Source: WSZJ01 sp964590435
GTDB lineage: Bacteria > Planctomycetota > MHYJ01 > WSZJ01
Length of the DNA: 64,000 bases
Assembly: GCA_964590435.1 (NCBI GenBank)
Contig: CAZPWT010000007.1
Location: 1 to 64,000, forward strand
Direction: 5' to 3'
Below the pieces are notes generated by a model. The model was not told where the DNA came from, made no database searches, and saw nothing but the letters and a program-made list of their open reading frames with translations. The position numbers and the translations under genes are program-made. This document shows, piece by piece, positions 46,308-55,073 of the stretch (positions are counted from its first letter, which is position 1; every line of letters starts with the position of its first letter).

Positions 46308-47951
46308 ATGACCGCAATTCGCCGTGCTTTCGCCGTCCTCCCGCTTCTCGCCCTCGGCGCCCAGCTTTCCGCGTTCGCGCAGGGGATGTGCGTCGACAAG
46401 GGGAACGGGTTCCAGTTCCAGCCGCCGAAGGACTGGACGCAGGTGCCGATCCAGGTCGAGGAGAAGTGGATCGCCACGAAATGGCTGTGCGACCGGAAGT
46501 ACGACGACAAGGAGTCCGGGTTCTCTCACAGCCCACTGATGCGCGTGATCATCTTCGAGAAGGCCGCGATCAATCCCGGCGGCGGCGACACGGATTCGGC
46601 GGGGGGGAAGAAGGAAGACCCCGGCGTGAAGCCCGGCGACGAGATCGACCTGTCGCGCCCGTACCTCGACTACAAGGACTACCTCAAGCGCAACTACCAC
46701 GACGGCGGCTTCTACGTCTCGGCGGAGAAGGACATCAAGATCGGCGAGACGCCGGTGAAGATGCTCGAGGTGAAGATCGAGAAGCTGGTGCAGACGGGGA
46801 AGAAGCGCATTTATTGCTGGGTGTTCAAGGCGGACTGGGGAGACCTGGCGATCGAGTGCGAGATCCTCGAGCAGGTCGTCGACAAGCTGCAGCCCACGAT
46901 CATGAACGCGTTCAAGACGTTCAAGCTCATCCCGCGCGACCCGAACGCGAAGAAGGAAAACGTCGGCGGCGGGCCGAAGCTCAAGGTCGTCGACCCGAAC
47001 GAGACGCCGGAGCAGCAGAAGAAGCGCCGGCTCGAGATGGAAGACAGGATGTTCAAGAAGGCGATCGCCGACCTGCCTAAGGACTGGACGACGAAGCGCA
47101 CTGCGCACTTCCTGATCCTCAACCACGCCGGGGCGAAGTACCAGGAGAAGGTGATCGCGCACGCCGAGGCGGTGAGGACGTGGCTGGACAAGGAATTCGG
47201 CGACATCGGCCCGGGGTACGTGCAGGGGTGCATCATCCGCATCTGCAAGGACCGGGACGAGGAGCGCGCGTTCAGCAGCGGCTCGGGAGACAGCTGGTCG
47301 AGCGACTCGCGCGAGCTCGTCACGAGCGAGAGCAAGGACGGCTTCAACGAGTACGAGTTCCAGTACCTCGGGCGCGGCCTGCTGAGCATGTTCTTCCACG
47401 ACAAGAACGACGACCTCTACTCGGCGCTTCCGCAGTGGCTCGAGGGGGGCCTGAAGGAGTACATCGGCACGGCGGTGCTCAAGGCCGGCCAGCTGAACTT
47501 CGTCGGCGACTCCAGCGAGAAGGACACCATGCGGGAGGGCTGGCAGAAGAGCAAGTTCAAGCCGGTCCGCACGCTGTTCGAGGCCACGATGAAGGACATG
47601 TGGGGCGGCGAGGACGGCCGGTATGTGTCGGTCCAGTGCACGTCGCTGGTCCGGTACCTGATGGGCCCGGGGAAGGGCGTCAAGAAGCACGCGACGCTGA
47701 TCAAGGACTACCTCAAGCACCTCCTCGCGACGATGCAGGAGAACGAAAAGGCGGCGCGCGCGGCGGTCAAGGCCGAGGGCGGCGCGAAGACGGAGGAGGA
47801 GGAAGAAGAGGAGTTCCGGAAGCGCCGCAAGCAGGACTGGTCGGCGAAGGAGAAGGAGTTCCTGCAGCAGGTGATGAAGTCGGTGTTCGAGAGCTGGACG
47901 GACGCCGATTGGGCCGGGCTGCACGCGTCGTGGGAGAAGTTCGCGAAGTAA
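46308..47951 (+). CDS. DUF1570-like secreted protein lacking HEXXH
   Basis: 547 aa from the ATG at 46308 with a signal peptide ending ALGAQLSAFA. The N-terminal ~200 residues form one domain (GMCVDKGNGFQFQPPKDW). After a charged linker, a peptidase-like half follows: RTAHFLILNH, then FFHDKNDDLYSALPQWLEGG, where active relatives have HEXXH followed by a GLAEY-type helix. The HEXXH is replaced by HDKND. It is probably a catalytically dead paralogue of the next gene. A Glu-rich stretch (EEEEEEEF) lies near the C-terminus. Confidence 0.65.
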   Translation: MTAIRRAFAVLPLLALGAQLSAFAQGMCVDKGNGFQFQPPKDWTQVPIQVEEKWIATKWLCDRKYDDKESGFSHSPLMRVIIFEKAAINPGGGDTDSAGGKKEDPGVKPGDEIDLSRPYLDYKDYLKRNYHDGGFYVSAEKDIKIGETPVKMLEVKIEKLVQTGKKRIYCWVFKADWGDLAIECEILEQVVDKLQPTIMNAFKTFKLIPRDPNAKKENVGGGPKLKVVDPNETPEQQKKRRLEMEDRMFKKAIADLPKDWTTKRTAHFLILNHAGAKYQEKVIAHAEAVRTWLDKEFGDIGPGYVQGCIIRICKDRDEERAFSSGSGDSWSSDSRELVTSESKDGFNEYEFQYLGRGLLSMFFHDKNDDLYSALPQWLEGGLKEYIGTAVLKAGQLNFVGDSSEKDTMREGWQKSKFKPVRTLFEATMKDMWGGEDGRYVSVQCTSLVRYLMGPGKGVKKHATLIKDYLKHLLATMQENEKAARAAVKAEGGAKTEEEEEEEFRKRRKQDWSAKEKEFLQQVMKSVFESWTDADWAGLHASWEKFAK

Positions 47952-48024
47952 CCGTTTCCGCCATCCACCGCCGCCCGGGAGCCCTTCGAGGCCGCCCGGG
48001 CGGCTCGTTTTCTCGAGGATCCCG

Positions 48025-49539
48025 ATGAAGCCCCTTCGATTCCTGCTCCCTGCCGCGCTCGCCGCGGCCTTTGCCTCTCCCGCCGATGCCGACACCCTGC
48101 AGTTCAAGGACGGCCGCTTCGTAGACGCCGCGAAGATCGTCGAGGCCGAGGGCGGGTACAAGATCATCTACTCGGCTGGCGAGGTGTTCGTGAAGAAGGA
48201 ACTGGTCGTGCTGGCGCAGCTCTCCGACTCGAGCGGGAACTACGTGCCGCAGAACGACGAGGAGAAGGCCAAGGTGGAGAAAGGGCTGGTTCCGTTCGAG
48301 GGGAAATGGGTGTCGAAGGCGGACCGGGACAAGACGGTGCAGAAGAGGGCGGACGAGGCGAAGAAGACGATGGAGGAGGCGAAGAAGCACCAGGAGTGGC
48401 GCGACCGGTACCAGACGGACACCGCGCACTTCCATTTCGAATACACGATCCCGCCGGCGAAGTGCAAGGAGTACCAGGAGCTGATGGAGACTTATTTCGC
48501 GGAGTTCGCGAAGAAGTGGGGGATCAAGGCGGACCCGAAGGCGCCGAAGCTGCCGGTGTGCTTCTACCACGACGAGGACGCGTACTACCAGGTGAGCGGC
48601 GCGCCGTACGGGGCGATCGGGTACTTCCGCTTCGTGGCGCCCATCGAGCTGAACTTCTACTACGACCGGAACGACGAGCGGCTGACGCTGGACGTGATGT
48701 TCCACGAGACGAACCACTACCTGACGCACCTGCTGAACCCGAAGTTCGACTATCCCGCGTGGGTGAACGAGTCGCTGGCGGAGTACTACGGGGCGAGCAC
48801 GTGGGATGCGAAGACGAAGAAGATGACGGTCGGGAACATCCAGGAGGGGCGGCTCGTCGTGCTGCAGGACGCGATGGCGGGGAACGAGTGGCAGGGGCTC
48901 GAGGAGATGATCAAGATGCCCGAGTTCAGCGCCCTCCAGTACGCGTGGGGCTGGTCGTTCGTGCACATGCTGATGGAATCGAAGAAATACAGCGCGCCCT
49001 TCCAGAAATTCTACGTGGCGCTCTCGACGGACAAGAACGTGAAGCGGGTGCCGTACCAGGGGGACATGCTGCAGTGCGAGCCGGACGAGGTGATCCGGCT
49101 GCTGAAGCAGTACCTTGGGGTGAAGGACATGAAGGCGCTGGAGAAGGAGTGGTACGACTACGTGAAGACGCTGAAGCTGGAGTCGCACCGCGGGTATGAG
49201 GAGGCGGCGCAGTGGGCCGAGCGGTGGGGGTTGCGGATCAAGGCGGGGCGGTACTACAAGACGGCGGTGGAAAAGGGGACGCAGAACCCGCTGACGTACG
49301 ACAGCTACGGTCAGTGGCTGATGAACGACAGCCAGACGGACGAGGCGATCAAGATGCTGGAGAAAGCGTGCGAGCTGGACCCTCTGAACGCGTACTTCTA
49401 CCTGCACCTCGGCGCGGCGTGGTCGGACAAGGGGGACAAGGACAAGGGCGACAAGCTGAAGAAGCTGGCGGTGGAGATGGAGCCGAACGACCCGATGCTG
49501 GCGTTCCAGGTGAACGGGTTCCGCATCAGGAAAAAGTAA
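48025..49539 (+). CDS. DUF1570-like secreted zinc peptidase with TPR tail
   Basis: 504 aa with a signal peptide (MKPLRFLLPAALAAAFASPADA). The N-terminal region LQFKDGRFVDAAKIVEAEGG is followed by a gluzincin core with MFHETNHYLTH (HEXXH) and WVNESLAEYYG carrying the third ligand, as in peptidase-MA-like DUF1570 proteins. The C-terminal ~100 residues are TPR-like (AEKGTQNPLTYDSYGQWLMN). It would act in the periplasm or outside the cell. It is 73 bp after the HDKND paralogue, and a strong terminator follows. Confidence 0.75.
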   Translation: MKPLRFLLPAALAAAFASPADADTLQFKDGRFVDAAKIVEAEGGYKIIYSAGEVFVKKELVVLAQLSDSSGNYVPQNDEEKAKVEKGLVPFEGKWVSKADRDKTVQKRADEAKKTMEEAKKHQEWRDRYQTDTAHFHFEYTIPPAKCKEYQELMETYFAEFAKKWGIKADPKAPKLPVCFYHDEDAYYQVSGAPYGAIGYFRFVAPIELNFYYDRNDERLTLDVMFHETNHYLTHLLNPKFDYPAWVNESLAEYYGASTWDAKTKKMTVGNIQEGRLVVLQDAMAGNEWQGLEEMIKMPEFSALQYAWGWSFVHMLMESKKYSAPFQKFYVALSTDKNVKRVPYQGDMLQCEPDEVIRLLKQYLGVKDMKALEKEWYDYVKTLKLESHRGYEEAAQWAERWGLRIKAGRYYKTAVEKGTQNPLTYDSYGQWLMNDSQTDEAIKMLEKACELDPLNAYFYLHLGAAWSDKGDKDKGDKLKKLAVEMEPNDPMLAFQVNGFRIRKK

Positions 49540-49558
49540 GGGACCGTCGCGCGACAAC

Positions 49559-49588
49559 AGCCCTGCGAGAAATCGCGGGGCTTTTTTT
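49559..49588 (+). terminator. Intrinsic terminator
   Basis: AGCCCTGCGA pairs with TCGCGGGGCT (one mismatch) around a GAAA-type loop and is followed by seven T's. It ends the DUF1570 pair and separates it from the tandem acyltransferases. Confidence 0.92.
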
Positions 49589-49618
49589 CGCTCCTTGCGG
49601 CCCCCGGCCCGTTGCCCC

Positions 49619-49624
49619 TATCGT
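49619..49624 (+). promoter_or_regulatory. -10 box six bases before acyltransferase copy 2
   Basis: TATCGT ends six bases before the GTG at 49631: leaderless geometry. Confidence 0.5.
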
Positions 49625-49630
49625 CCCGGC

Positions 49631-50518
49631 GTGAAACTCGAGGATCATCCGGTCGCCGGGCTGCCGGCATCGCTGCTGGTCTACGCGATGTTCCTCGTCG
49701 CGCGCGCCGCCATCCTCGTGATGCCCGAAAGCCTCGCCCGCGCGACGGGGCGCTTCCTCGGCTCGCTCTCCCGCCTTGTCCTGCGCGGCCGCGCGCGCAC
49801 GGCCCGCGAGAACGCCGTCGCCGCCCTCGGGCCGGCCGGCGCCGCCGCCGCCCGCGCTTCGTTCCGCCATTTCGGCGAAGTCCTCGTCGAGATGGTCCGC
49901 GCGCACCGGATCTTCGGCGGCGGCCGCTGGAAGGACCGGATCGTCTTCGAGGGGCTCGAGAACGTCGACGCGGCGCTGCGGATGGGGAAGGGCGTCCTGG
50001 TGATCGGCGCGCACCTGGGGAACTGGGAGGCCGCGGGCTGGGGGATGTCGCTGAAGGGCTACAAGGTCAACACCGTCGTGAAGCCCGCGCGGAATCGCTT
50101 CATTCGCCGCAAGCTCGAGTCGTTCCGGCGCGCGACGGGGCAGGCGACGATCGACAAGAAGGGGGCGATGCGCGACGCCGTGCGGGCGCTTCGGCGGAAC
50201 GAGCTGCTGGCGATCCTGGCGGACCAGCATGCGCGGCGGGACTCGATCGAGGTGGGGTGGTTCGGGAGGCCGGCGGCGACGTACCGGACGCCGGCGACGC
50301 TGTCGCTGCGGTATGGCGCGCCGATCGTGACGTTCGCGGCGCCGCGGCTGCGGGATGGGCGGATCCGGCTGGTTTTCGACCCGCCGTTCGTGGCGGAGGA
50401 GGCGGGGGAGGCGGAGGAGTCCGTGCGCCGGGCCACGTCGCGGATCGCCGCGGCGCTGGAGGCGCGGATCCGGGAGACGCCGGGGCAGTGGCTGTGGATG
50501 CACCGGCGCTGGCGGTAG
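49631..50518 (+). CDS. LpxL/HtrB-family acyltransferase, copy 2
   Basis: 295 aa from the GTG at 49631 (VKLEDHPVAGLP). HLGNWE is the HX4E motif. The second block is divergent: LADQHARRDSIEVGWFGRPA, with VGWFG where other copies have VPFFG. The C-terminal GQWLWMHRRWR is kept. N-terminal hydrophobic helix LVYAMFLVARAAILVM. It has its own promoter-like box after the terminator and starts the tandem array. The divergent pocket may mean a different acyl donor or acceptor. Confidence 0.85.
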   Translation: MKLEDHPVAGLPASLLVYAMFLVARAAILVMPESLARATGRFLGSLSRLVLRGRARTARENAVAALGPAGAAAARASFRHFGEVLVEMVRAHRIFGGGRWKDRIVFEGLENVDAALRMGKGVLVIGAHLGNWEAAGWGMSLKGYKVNTVVKPARNRFIRRKLESFRRATGQATIDKKGAMRDAVRALRRNELLAILADQHARRDSIEVGWFGRPAATYRTPATLSLRYGAPIVTFAAPRLRDGRIRLVFDPPFVAEEAGEAEESVRRATSRIAAALEARIRETPGQWLWMHRRWR

Positions 50519-50556
50519 GTGCAAGGTCCGGCTTGGAGGGAGCCCCCTCCGCGCGG

Positions 50557-50562
50557 TATCGT
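50557..50562 (+). promoter_or_regulatory. -10 box six bases before acyltransferase copy 3
   Basis: TATCGT ends six bases before the ATG at 50569: leaderless geometry. Confidence 0.5.
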
Positions 50563-50568
50563 GGGGCC

Positions 50569-51498
50569 ATGAGCATGCATTCCGGCGGGTTCTTCATGTC
50601 CGCCGCGTGGGTGGCCCAGTATTGCGTCGGGCGATGCGGCCAGGCGGCCGCGCTGCTGCTCCCCGAATTCGCGGCGCTCGCCGCCGGGCGGGCCATCGCG
50701 ACGATCCTCTGGACCGTCATGCGCAAGCGCAGCGGGATCGCCAAGAAGGAGGCGACGCGCGTGCTCGGCCGCCGCGGCGATGCCGTCGCCGCGGGCTCGT
50801 TCCAGCACCTCATGGAGAACATCGTGCGCACGATGCGCATCCCGATCGACCGCGCCCGCGGCCGCTGGGAGCGCCGCGTCGAATTCCAGGGGATCGAAAA
50901 CCTCGATCGCGCGATCGCGATGGGGAAGGGCGTCATCGCGGTCAGCGGCCACTTCGGCGACTGGGAGGTCTTCAACGTCGCGGTCGCCGAGCGGGGCCAC
51001 AAGGTCCACGTCGTCCGGCGCGCGATGGACAACCCGTACATGAACCGCGGGTTCGAGGCGTTCTGGAAGAAGGTCGGGACGAGGGTCATCTGGCGCTCGG
51101 GCGCGATGCGCGAAGGGCTCCACGCGCTGCGCGAAGGCGGGCTCCTGACCCTCTACGTCGACCAGGACGCGCGCAAGCAGGGGATCTTCGTTCCGTTCCT
51201 GGGCCGCGCCGCTTCCACGATCAAGGCCCCCGCCCTCCTGTCCCTCAAGTCCGGCGCGCCGATCCTCAGCTTCGCCGTCACGCGACTCCCGAGCGGCCGC
51301 AGCCTCATCCAGATCGAGGAGCCGTTCGTCGCCGACAGCTCGCTTCCGATGGCCGAGGCGGTGCTGCAGACGACGGCGCGGCTGACGGCGGCGCTTGAGA
51401 AGCGGATCCTGGAGGCGCCGGAGCAGTGGATGTGGATTCACCGCCGCTGGAAGACGAAGCCGGGCGAGGCGGCGGTTGCCGATGCCGAGGGTGCCTGA
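50569..51498 (+). CDS. LpxL/HtrB-family acyltransferase, copy 3
   Basis: 309 aa from the ATG at 50569. The catalytic motif reads HFGDWE, then VDQDARKQGIFVPFLGRAAS and EQWMWIHRRWK. Most similar in its second half to copy 1. Its end overlaps the start of copy 4 by 17 bases, so the two are translationally linked. Confidence 0.85.
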   Translation: MSMHSGGFFMSAAWVAQYCVGRCGQAAALLLPEFAALAAGRAIATILWTVMRKRSGIAKKEATRVLGRRGDAVAAGSFQHLMENIVRTMRIPIDRARGRWERRVEFQGIENLDRAIAMGKGVIAVSGHFGDWEVFNVAVAERGHKVHVVRRAMDNPYMNRGFEAFWKKVGTRVIWRSGAMREGLHALREGGLLTLYVDQDARKQGIFVPFLGRAASTIKAPALLSLKSGAPILSFAVTRLPSGRSLIQIEEPFVADSSLPMAEAVLQTTARLTAALEKRILEAPEQWMWIHRRWKTKPGEAAVADAEGA

Positions 51499-52462
51499 GG
51501 CGGGGAAGCAGAGGAGCTGGCCGGACGACATGCCGCCGATGGTGAGGGCGGCGTACTGGCTCCAGTATGCGGGGCCGCGGCTGGCGGTGTCGCTGATGCT
51601 GGGGCTGGGTGACCCGATGCTGCGCGGGCTGTCGAAGCTGGTCGGGCGGGTCGCATTCAAGGTGGACGCGCGGCACCGGCCGCGGGCGCTGGAGCACCTG
51701 GAGGCGGCGGGGTATTCGCCGCACCGGTCGCGGCAGATCGCGCGGAAGATGTTCGAGCACATGGCGTCCTCGATCATCGAGGGGATGGTGCTGCGCCGGC
51801 GGATCGCGAAGGACAACTGGTCGAAGTACGTGCGGCTCGAGGGGCGGGAGATCCTGGACGAAGCGCTGAAGGCCGGGAAGGGCGCGCTGTTCGTGGGGTG
51901 TCACCAGGGGTCCTGGGAACTTGCCGGGATCGTGATGAACCTGCTGGGCTATCCGCTGACGAGCATTGCGCGACCCTTTTCGAACCCGTATGTCGACGAG
52001 TTCCTGAACAGCGCGCGCGGCGCGACCGGCGGAAAGATCGTGAAGCAGAGCGGAGGGCTGCGGGAGCTGATGCGGGACCTCAAGCGCGGCCGGATCGGAG
52101 TGATCCTCTCCGACCAGAACGCGGGAAAAGGCGGGGTCTTCGTTCCGTTCTTCGGGAGGCTTGCCTCTGCCTGGCCGACCCCCGCGGTCATCGCGCTCAA
52201 AACCGGCTGCCGGATCCTCCCGTTCTACACGTATCGGGAAGGGCCCTCGCGTTACGTCTTCGGCTGCCACCCCGACCCGCAACCCGCGCCGACCGGCGAC
52301 ACCGACGCCGACGTGAAGGCGACTACCGCGTGGTACACCGCGCTCTTCGAACGCTCCATCCGCGAACACCCCGAGCAGTGGCTCTGGGCCCACCGCCGCT
52401 GGCGCAGCCGTCCGCCGGGGGAGCCGAAGCCGGTCCCGGGGGCGAAGGGCGCGCGCTCCTGA
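51482..52462 (+). CDS. LpxL/HtrB-family acyltransferase, copy 4
   Basis: 326 aa from the ATG at 51482, inside the end of copy 3. The motif reads HQGSWE, with LSDQNAGKGGVFVPFFGRLA and EQWLWAHRRWR. An N-terminal extension (MPRVPEAGKQRSWPDDMPPM) comes before the first hydrophobic helix. Without its own promoter, it depends on copy 3 transcription. Confidence 0.84.
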   Translation: MPRVPEAGKQRSWPDDMPPMVRAAYWLQYAGPRLAVSLMLGLGDPMLRGLSKLVGRVAFKVDARHRPRALEHLEAAGYSPHRSRQIARKMFEHMASSIIEGMVLRRRIAKDNWSKYVRLEGREILDEALKAGKGALFVGCHQGSWELAGIVMNLLGYPLTSIARPFSNPYVDEFLNSARGATGGKIVKQSGGLRELMRDLKRGRIGVILSDQNAGKGGVFVPFFGRLASAWPTPAVIALKTGCRILPFYTYREGPSRYVFGCHPDPQPAPTGDTDADVKATTAWYTALFERSIREHPEQWLWAHRRWRSRPPGEPKPVPGAKGARS

Positions 52463-52505
52463 GGGCGCTCGACCGATTGCCATTCGCCCCGGGATTCTCC
52501 CAACC

Positions 52506-52511
52506 TAGAAT
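52506..52511 (+). promoter_or_regulatory. -10 box of acyltransferase copy 5
   Basis: TAGAAT ends 12 bases before the ATG at 52524; no ribosome site. Confidence 0.45.
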
Positions 52512-52523
52512 GACGGCACCGAA

Positions 52524-53498
52524 ATGACGGTCAAACTCTTCCGCTACCAGGGCACGCTTCTCGAAGGCGTCGCAAGCGCCGTCGAGATGCAGGTGCTCAA
52601 CCTTGCCCTGCTTCCCGTGCACGCCCTTCCGCTTCGCGCCGCGCTCGAGCTGGGCCGCATAGTCGGGAGGACGGCGGCGGCGGCGTTGCCGCGCTACCGC
52701 CGGCGGGCGGAGGACCAGTTGCGGCTGGCGTTCCCGGGTAGGTCCGAAAAGTGGGTCGCGCGCACGGCGCTGGCGTGCTTCGAGCACTTCGGGCAGCTCG
52801 CCGCGGAGCTGATCAAGGCGCCGAGGAGCCCGAAGAGCCGCGGGTGGGCGCAGGTGGTGAGGGCGCCGCACGAGAAGGAGTTGCTGGAGATCGCGCGGCA
52901 GGGGAAAGGCGTGATCTGGCTCTCGGGGCACCTCGGGAACTGGGAGCTGGCGGCGCAGTGGGCGGGGCGGAACGACTTGAAGCTGACGAGCATCGCGCAC
53001 CGGTCGCGGAATCCGCGGATCCACGCGCGGATGGAGAAGGAGCGGCAATCGCGCGGGCACACGACGGTGGAGATGGAAGGCGCGTTCCGCGGGCTGATCC
53101 GGGCGCTGCGGCGCGGGTCGATGGTCGCGCTGCTGACGGACCGGAATCCGCGCGACACGGGGATGCTGGTGCCGTTCTTCGGGAGGGAAATCCTGACGGT
53201 CACCACGCCGGCGCTGCTGTCGTGCGCGACCGGGGCGCCGATCGTGCCGTTCGCGTGCCTGCGCGAGGGGACGGCGTTCCGGTACACGCTTCATTTCGGC
53301 GCGCCGATCTACCCGGACCTGAAGGCGCCGCGCGACCAGGAAGTCGCCCGCCTGACGCGCGAGTCCACGGCGGCGCTTGAGCGGCACATCCGGCTCGCCC
53401 CGGAGCAGTGGCAGTGGATGCACCGGCGCTGGAAGATCACGCCGGGCGGGCGCAAGCGCGCCGGTCTCGAGCCGGCGCCGGTTACTTCAGGTCGTTGA
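52524..53498 (+). CDS. LpxL/HtrB-family acyltransferase, copy 5
   Basis: 324 aa. HLGNWE is the HX4E motif, with LTDRNPRDTGMLVPFFGREI (Asp-Arg in place of Asp-Gln) and EQWQWMHRRWK. Of the five it is the most like classical Kdo2-lipid A acyltransferases in its N-terminal YRRRAEDQLRLAFPGRS segment. It ends overlapping the convergent DUF547 gene by 17 bases. Confidence 0.86.
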   Translation: MTVKLFRYQGTLLEGVASAVEMQVLNLALLPVHALPLRAALELGRIVGRTAAAALPRYRRRAEDQLRLAFPGRSEKWVARTALACFEHFGQLAAELIKAPRSPKSRGWAQVVRAPHEKELLEIARQGKGVIWLSGHLGNWELAAQWAGRNDLKLTSIAHRSRNPRIHARMEKERQSRGHTTVEMEGAFRGLIRALRRGSMVALLTDRNPRDTGMLVPFFGREILTVTTPALLSCATGAPIVPFACLREGTAFRYTLHFGAPIYPDLKAPRDQEVARLTRESTAALERHIRLAPEQWQWMHRRWKITPGGRKRAGLEPAPVTSGR

Positions 53499-54291
53499 GC
53501 GCCCAGTCGTACGGCACGAACTCGATCTCTCCCTCGGCCGCGCCGCCGGCCTCGCGGATGTAGACGAGCAGGTCCTTCGCCTTCCCCTTCGACTCCAGCC
53601 ACTTCTCGAAGTCGCCGCGGTACCACTTGAAGATGCTCGAGAGCCGGGCTTTCCCGCCCTCGACCGACACGTTCCGCGGATCCGTCACGAACGCCTTCGT
53701 CTCCCGCGCCAGCTGTTCCTCCAGGCGCGCCGGCTCGAACGCCTCGGCGGGGAGGCGCGGACAGCCGAGGGAAGCGCAGTTGAGCGCGAAGTGGAGCCGC
53801 GGCTCGGCGAATTCCTCGCGGGCCCTGGTTTCCCAGGCCTCGAGCGTGTACGACTTGCCGCCGAACGGGTACTCGAGCTTCTTGAAGAAGTCGAACGGGA
53901 TCGTGCCGATCGACTTCACGGAGTCGCACGGGTAGCGGTCGATCACGCCTTTGACGACGTACGCGTTGTAGGCGTTGACCGCGTACGCCATGCGGTCCTC
54001 GCGCGTCGGAAACAGTTCGGGTTTCGACTCCGGGGAGAATTTCGCGACGTGCCCGAGGTACGCGTCGAGCCCGGCGTGGTCGGCCTTCAGCGCGCCGTAG
54101 TTCACGAGCCCGTCGCGGCTGTGTTTCGCGAGGACGGCGGTCCAGAGCGCGTGCGGGAAGGGCTCGCTGCGTGAGAGCTCCTTCTCCGTCGCCGGGATCG
54201 GGACCCGCGCGGCCGGCCGCAGTTTCCAGAAGGCGATCGCGCCGCCGGCGAGCGCCGCCACGATGCCGATGACGACCGCGGCGGTCCTCAC
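53482..54291 (-). CDS. DUF547 protein, membrane-anchored, copy 1
   Basis: 269 aa from the GTG at 54291, which overlaps the stop of copy 2 (GTGA). An N-terminal signal anchor (VVIGIVAALAGGAIAFW) is followed by the DUF547 core: NAYNAYVVKGVIDRYP, LHFALNCASLGCP with the conserved Asn-Cys, and a SSIFKWYRGDFEKW helix. DUF547 proteins are of uncertain function and have a papain-like Cys/His layout. Last gene of a three-gene operon with copy 2 and a TIGR04283-like glycosyltransferase. Confidence 0.85.
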   Translation of the reverse strand: MRTAAVVIGIVAALAGGAIAFWKLRPAARVPIPATEKELSRSEPFPHALWTAVLAKHSRDGLVNYGALKADHAGLDAYLGHVAKFSPESKPELFPTREDRMAYAVNAYNAYVVKGVIDRYPCDSVKSIGTIPFDFFKKLEYPFGGKSYTLEAWETRAREEFAEPRLHFALNCASLGCPRLPAEAFEPARLEEQLARETKAFVTDPRNVSVEGGKARLSSIFKWYRGDFEKWLESKGKAKDLLVYIREAGGAAEGEIEFVPYDWALNDLK

Positions 54292-55073
54292 TTCGCGGCC
54301 TTCCGGTCGTTCAGCGCCCAGTCGTACTCGGCCCACTGGTGGTCCATCCCGTCGGGAACTTCCCGCCCGGCGCCCCGGATCCAGGCCAGCAGGCCCTGCG
54401 GCTCCCCGCGCGCCTCCTGCCACTCGAAAAAGTCCTTCCGGTACCACTTGAAAATGCTCGAGAGCGTCACGACGCCGTCGCCGACGGACACGTTCCGCTC
54501 CTCGCCGACGAACGCCTTCGTCTCCCGCGCGAGCTGCTCCTCGAGACGTCCCGGCACGAACGCTTCGGCAGGCAGGCGCGGGCAGCCGAGCGAAGCGCAG
54601 TTGAGGACGAAGTGCAGCCGCGGCTCCTTGAATTCCTCGCGAGCCTTCGTTTCCCAGGCCTCCAGCGAGAACCGCTTCCCCCCGAACGGGTACTCGAATT
54701 TCCGGAAGAAGTCGAAGGGGAGCGCGCCGATCGATTTCACGGAGTCGCAGGGGTAGTGGTCGACGACGCCTTTGACGACGTACGCGTTATAGGCGTTGAT
54801 CGCGTAGGCGAGCCGGTCCTCGCGAGTCGGAAAGGCCGCGGGGTTGGACTCGGGGGAGTCCTTCGCGACGTGCGCGAGGTAGGCGTCGAGGTCCGCGGGG
54901 TCGGCCTTGATCGCGGCGTAGTCGACGAGTCCCGCCGCGCAGTGCTTCTGGAGCACCTTCGTCCAGAGCTCGTGCGGAAACCCGCCCGGCTCGCGCACGG
55001 GGTCTTTCGCGGGCTCGACCGCCACGTCCGAGGCGCATCCGGCGAGCGCGAGCAACAGCAGGAGCCGCTTCAT
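54288..55073 (-). CDS. DUF547 lipoprotein, copy 2
   Basis: 261 aa from the ATG at 55073. The N-terminus MKRLLLLLALAGCASD has a lipobox (LAGC), so this copy is a lipoprotein while copy 1 has a membrane anchor. Same core motifs: NAYNAYVVKGVVDHYP, LHFVLNCASLGCP and SSIFKWYRKDFFEW. The two are close tandem duplicates. Its start overlaps the upstream glycosyltransferase stop (ATGA). Confidence 0.87.
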   Translation of the reverse strand: MKRLLLLLALAGCASDVAVEPAKDPVREPGGFPHELWTKVLQKHCAAGLVDYAAIKADPADLDAYLAHVAKDSPESNPAAFPTREDRLAYAINAYNAYVVKGVVDHYPCDSVKSIGALPFDFFRKFEYPFGGKRFSLEAWETKAREEFKEPRLHFVLNCASLGCPRLPAEAFVPGRLEEQLARETKAFVGEERNVSVGDGVVTLSSIFKWYRKDFFEWQEARGEPQGLLAWIRGAGREVPDGMDHQWAEYDWALNDRKAAK

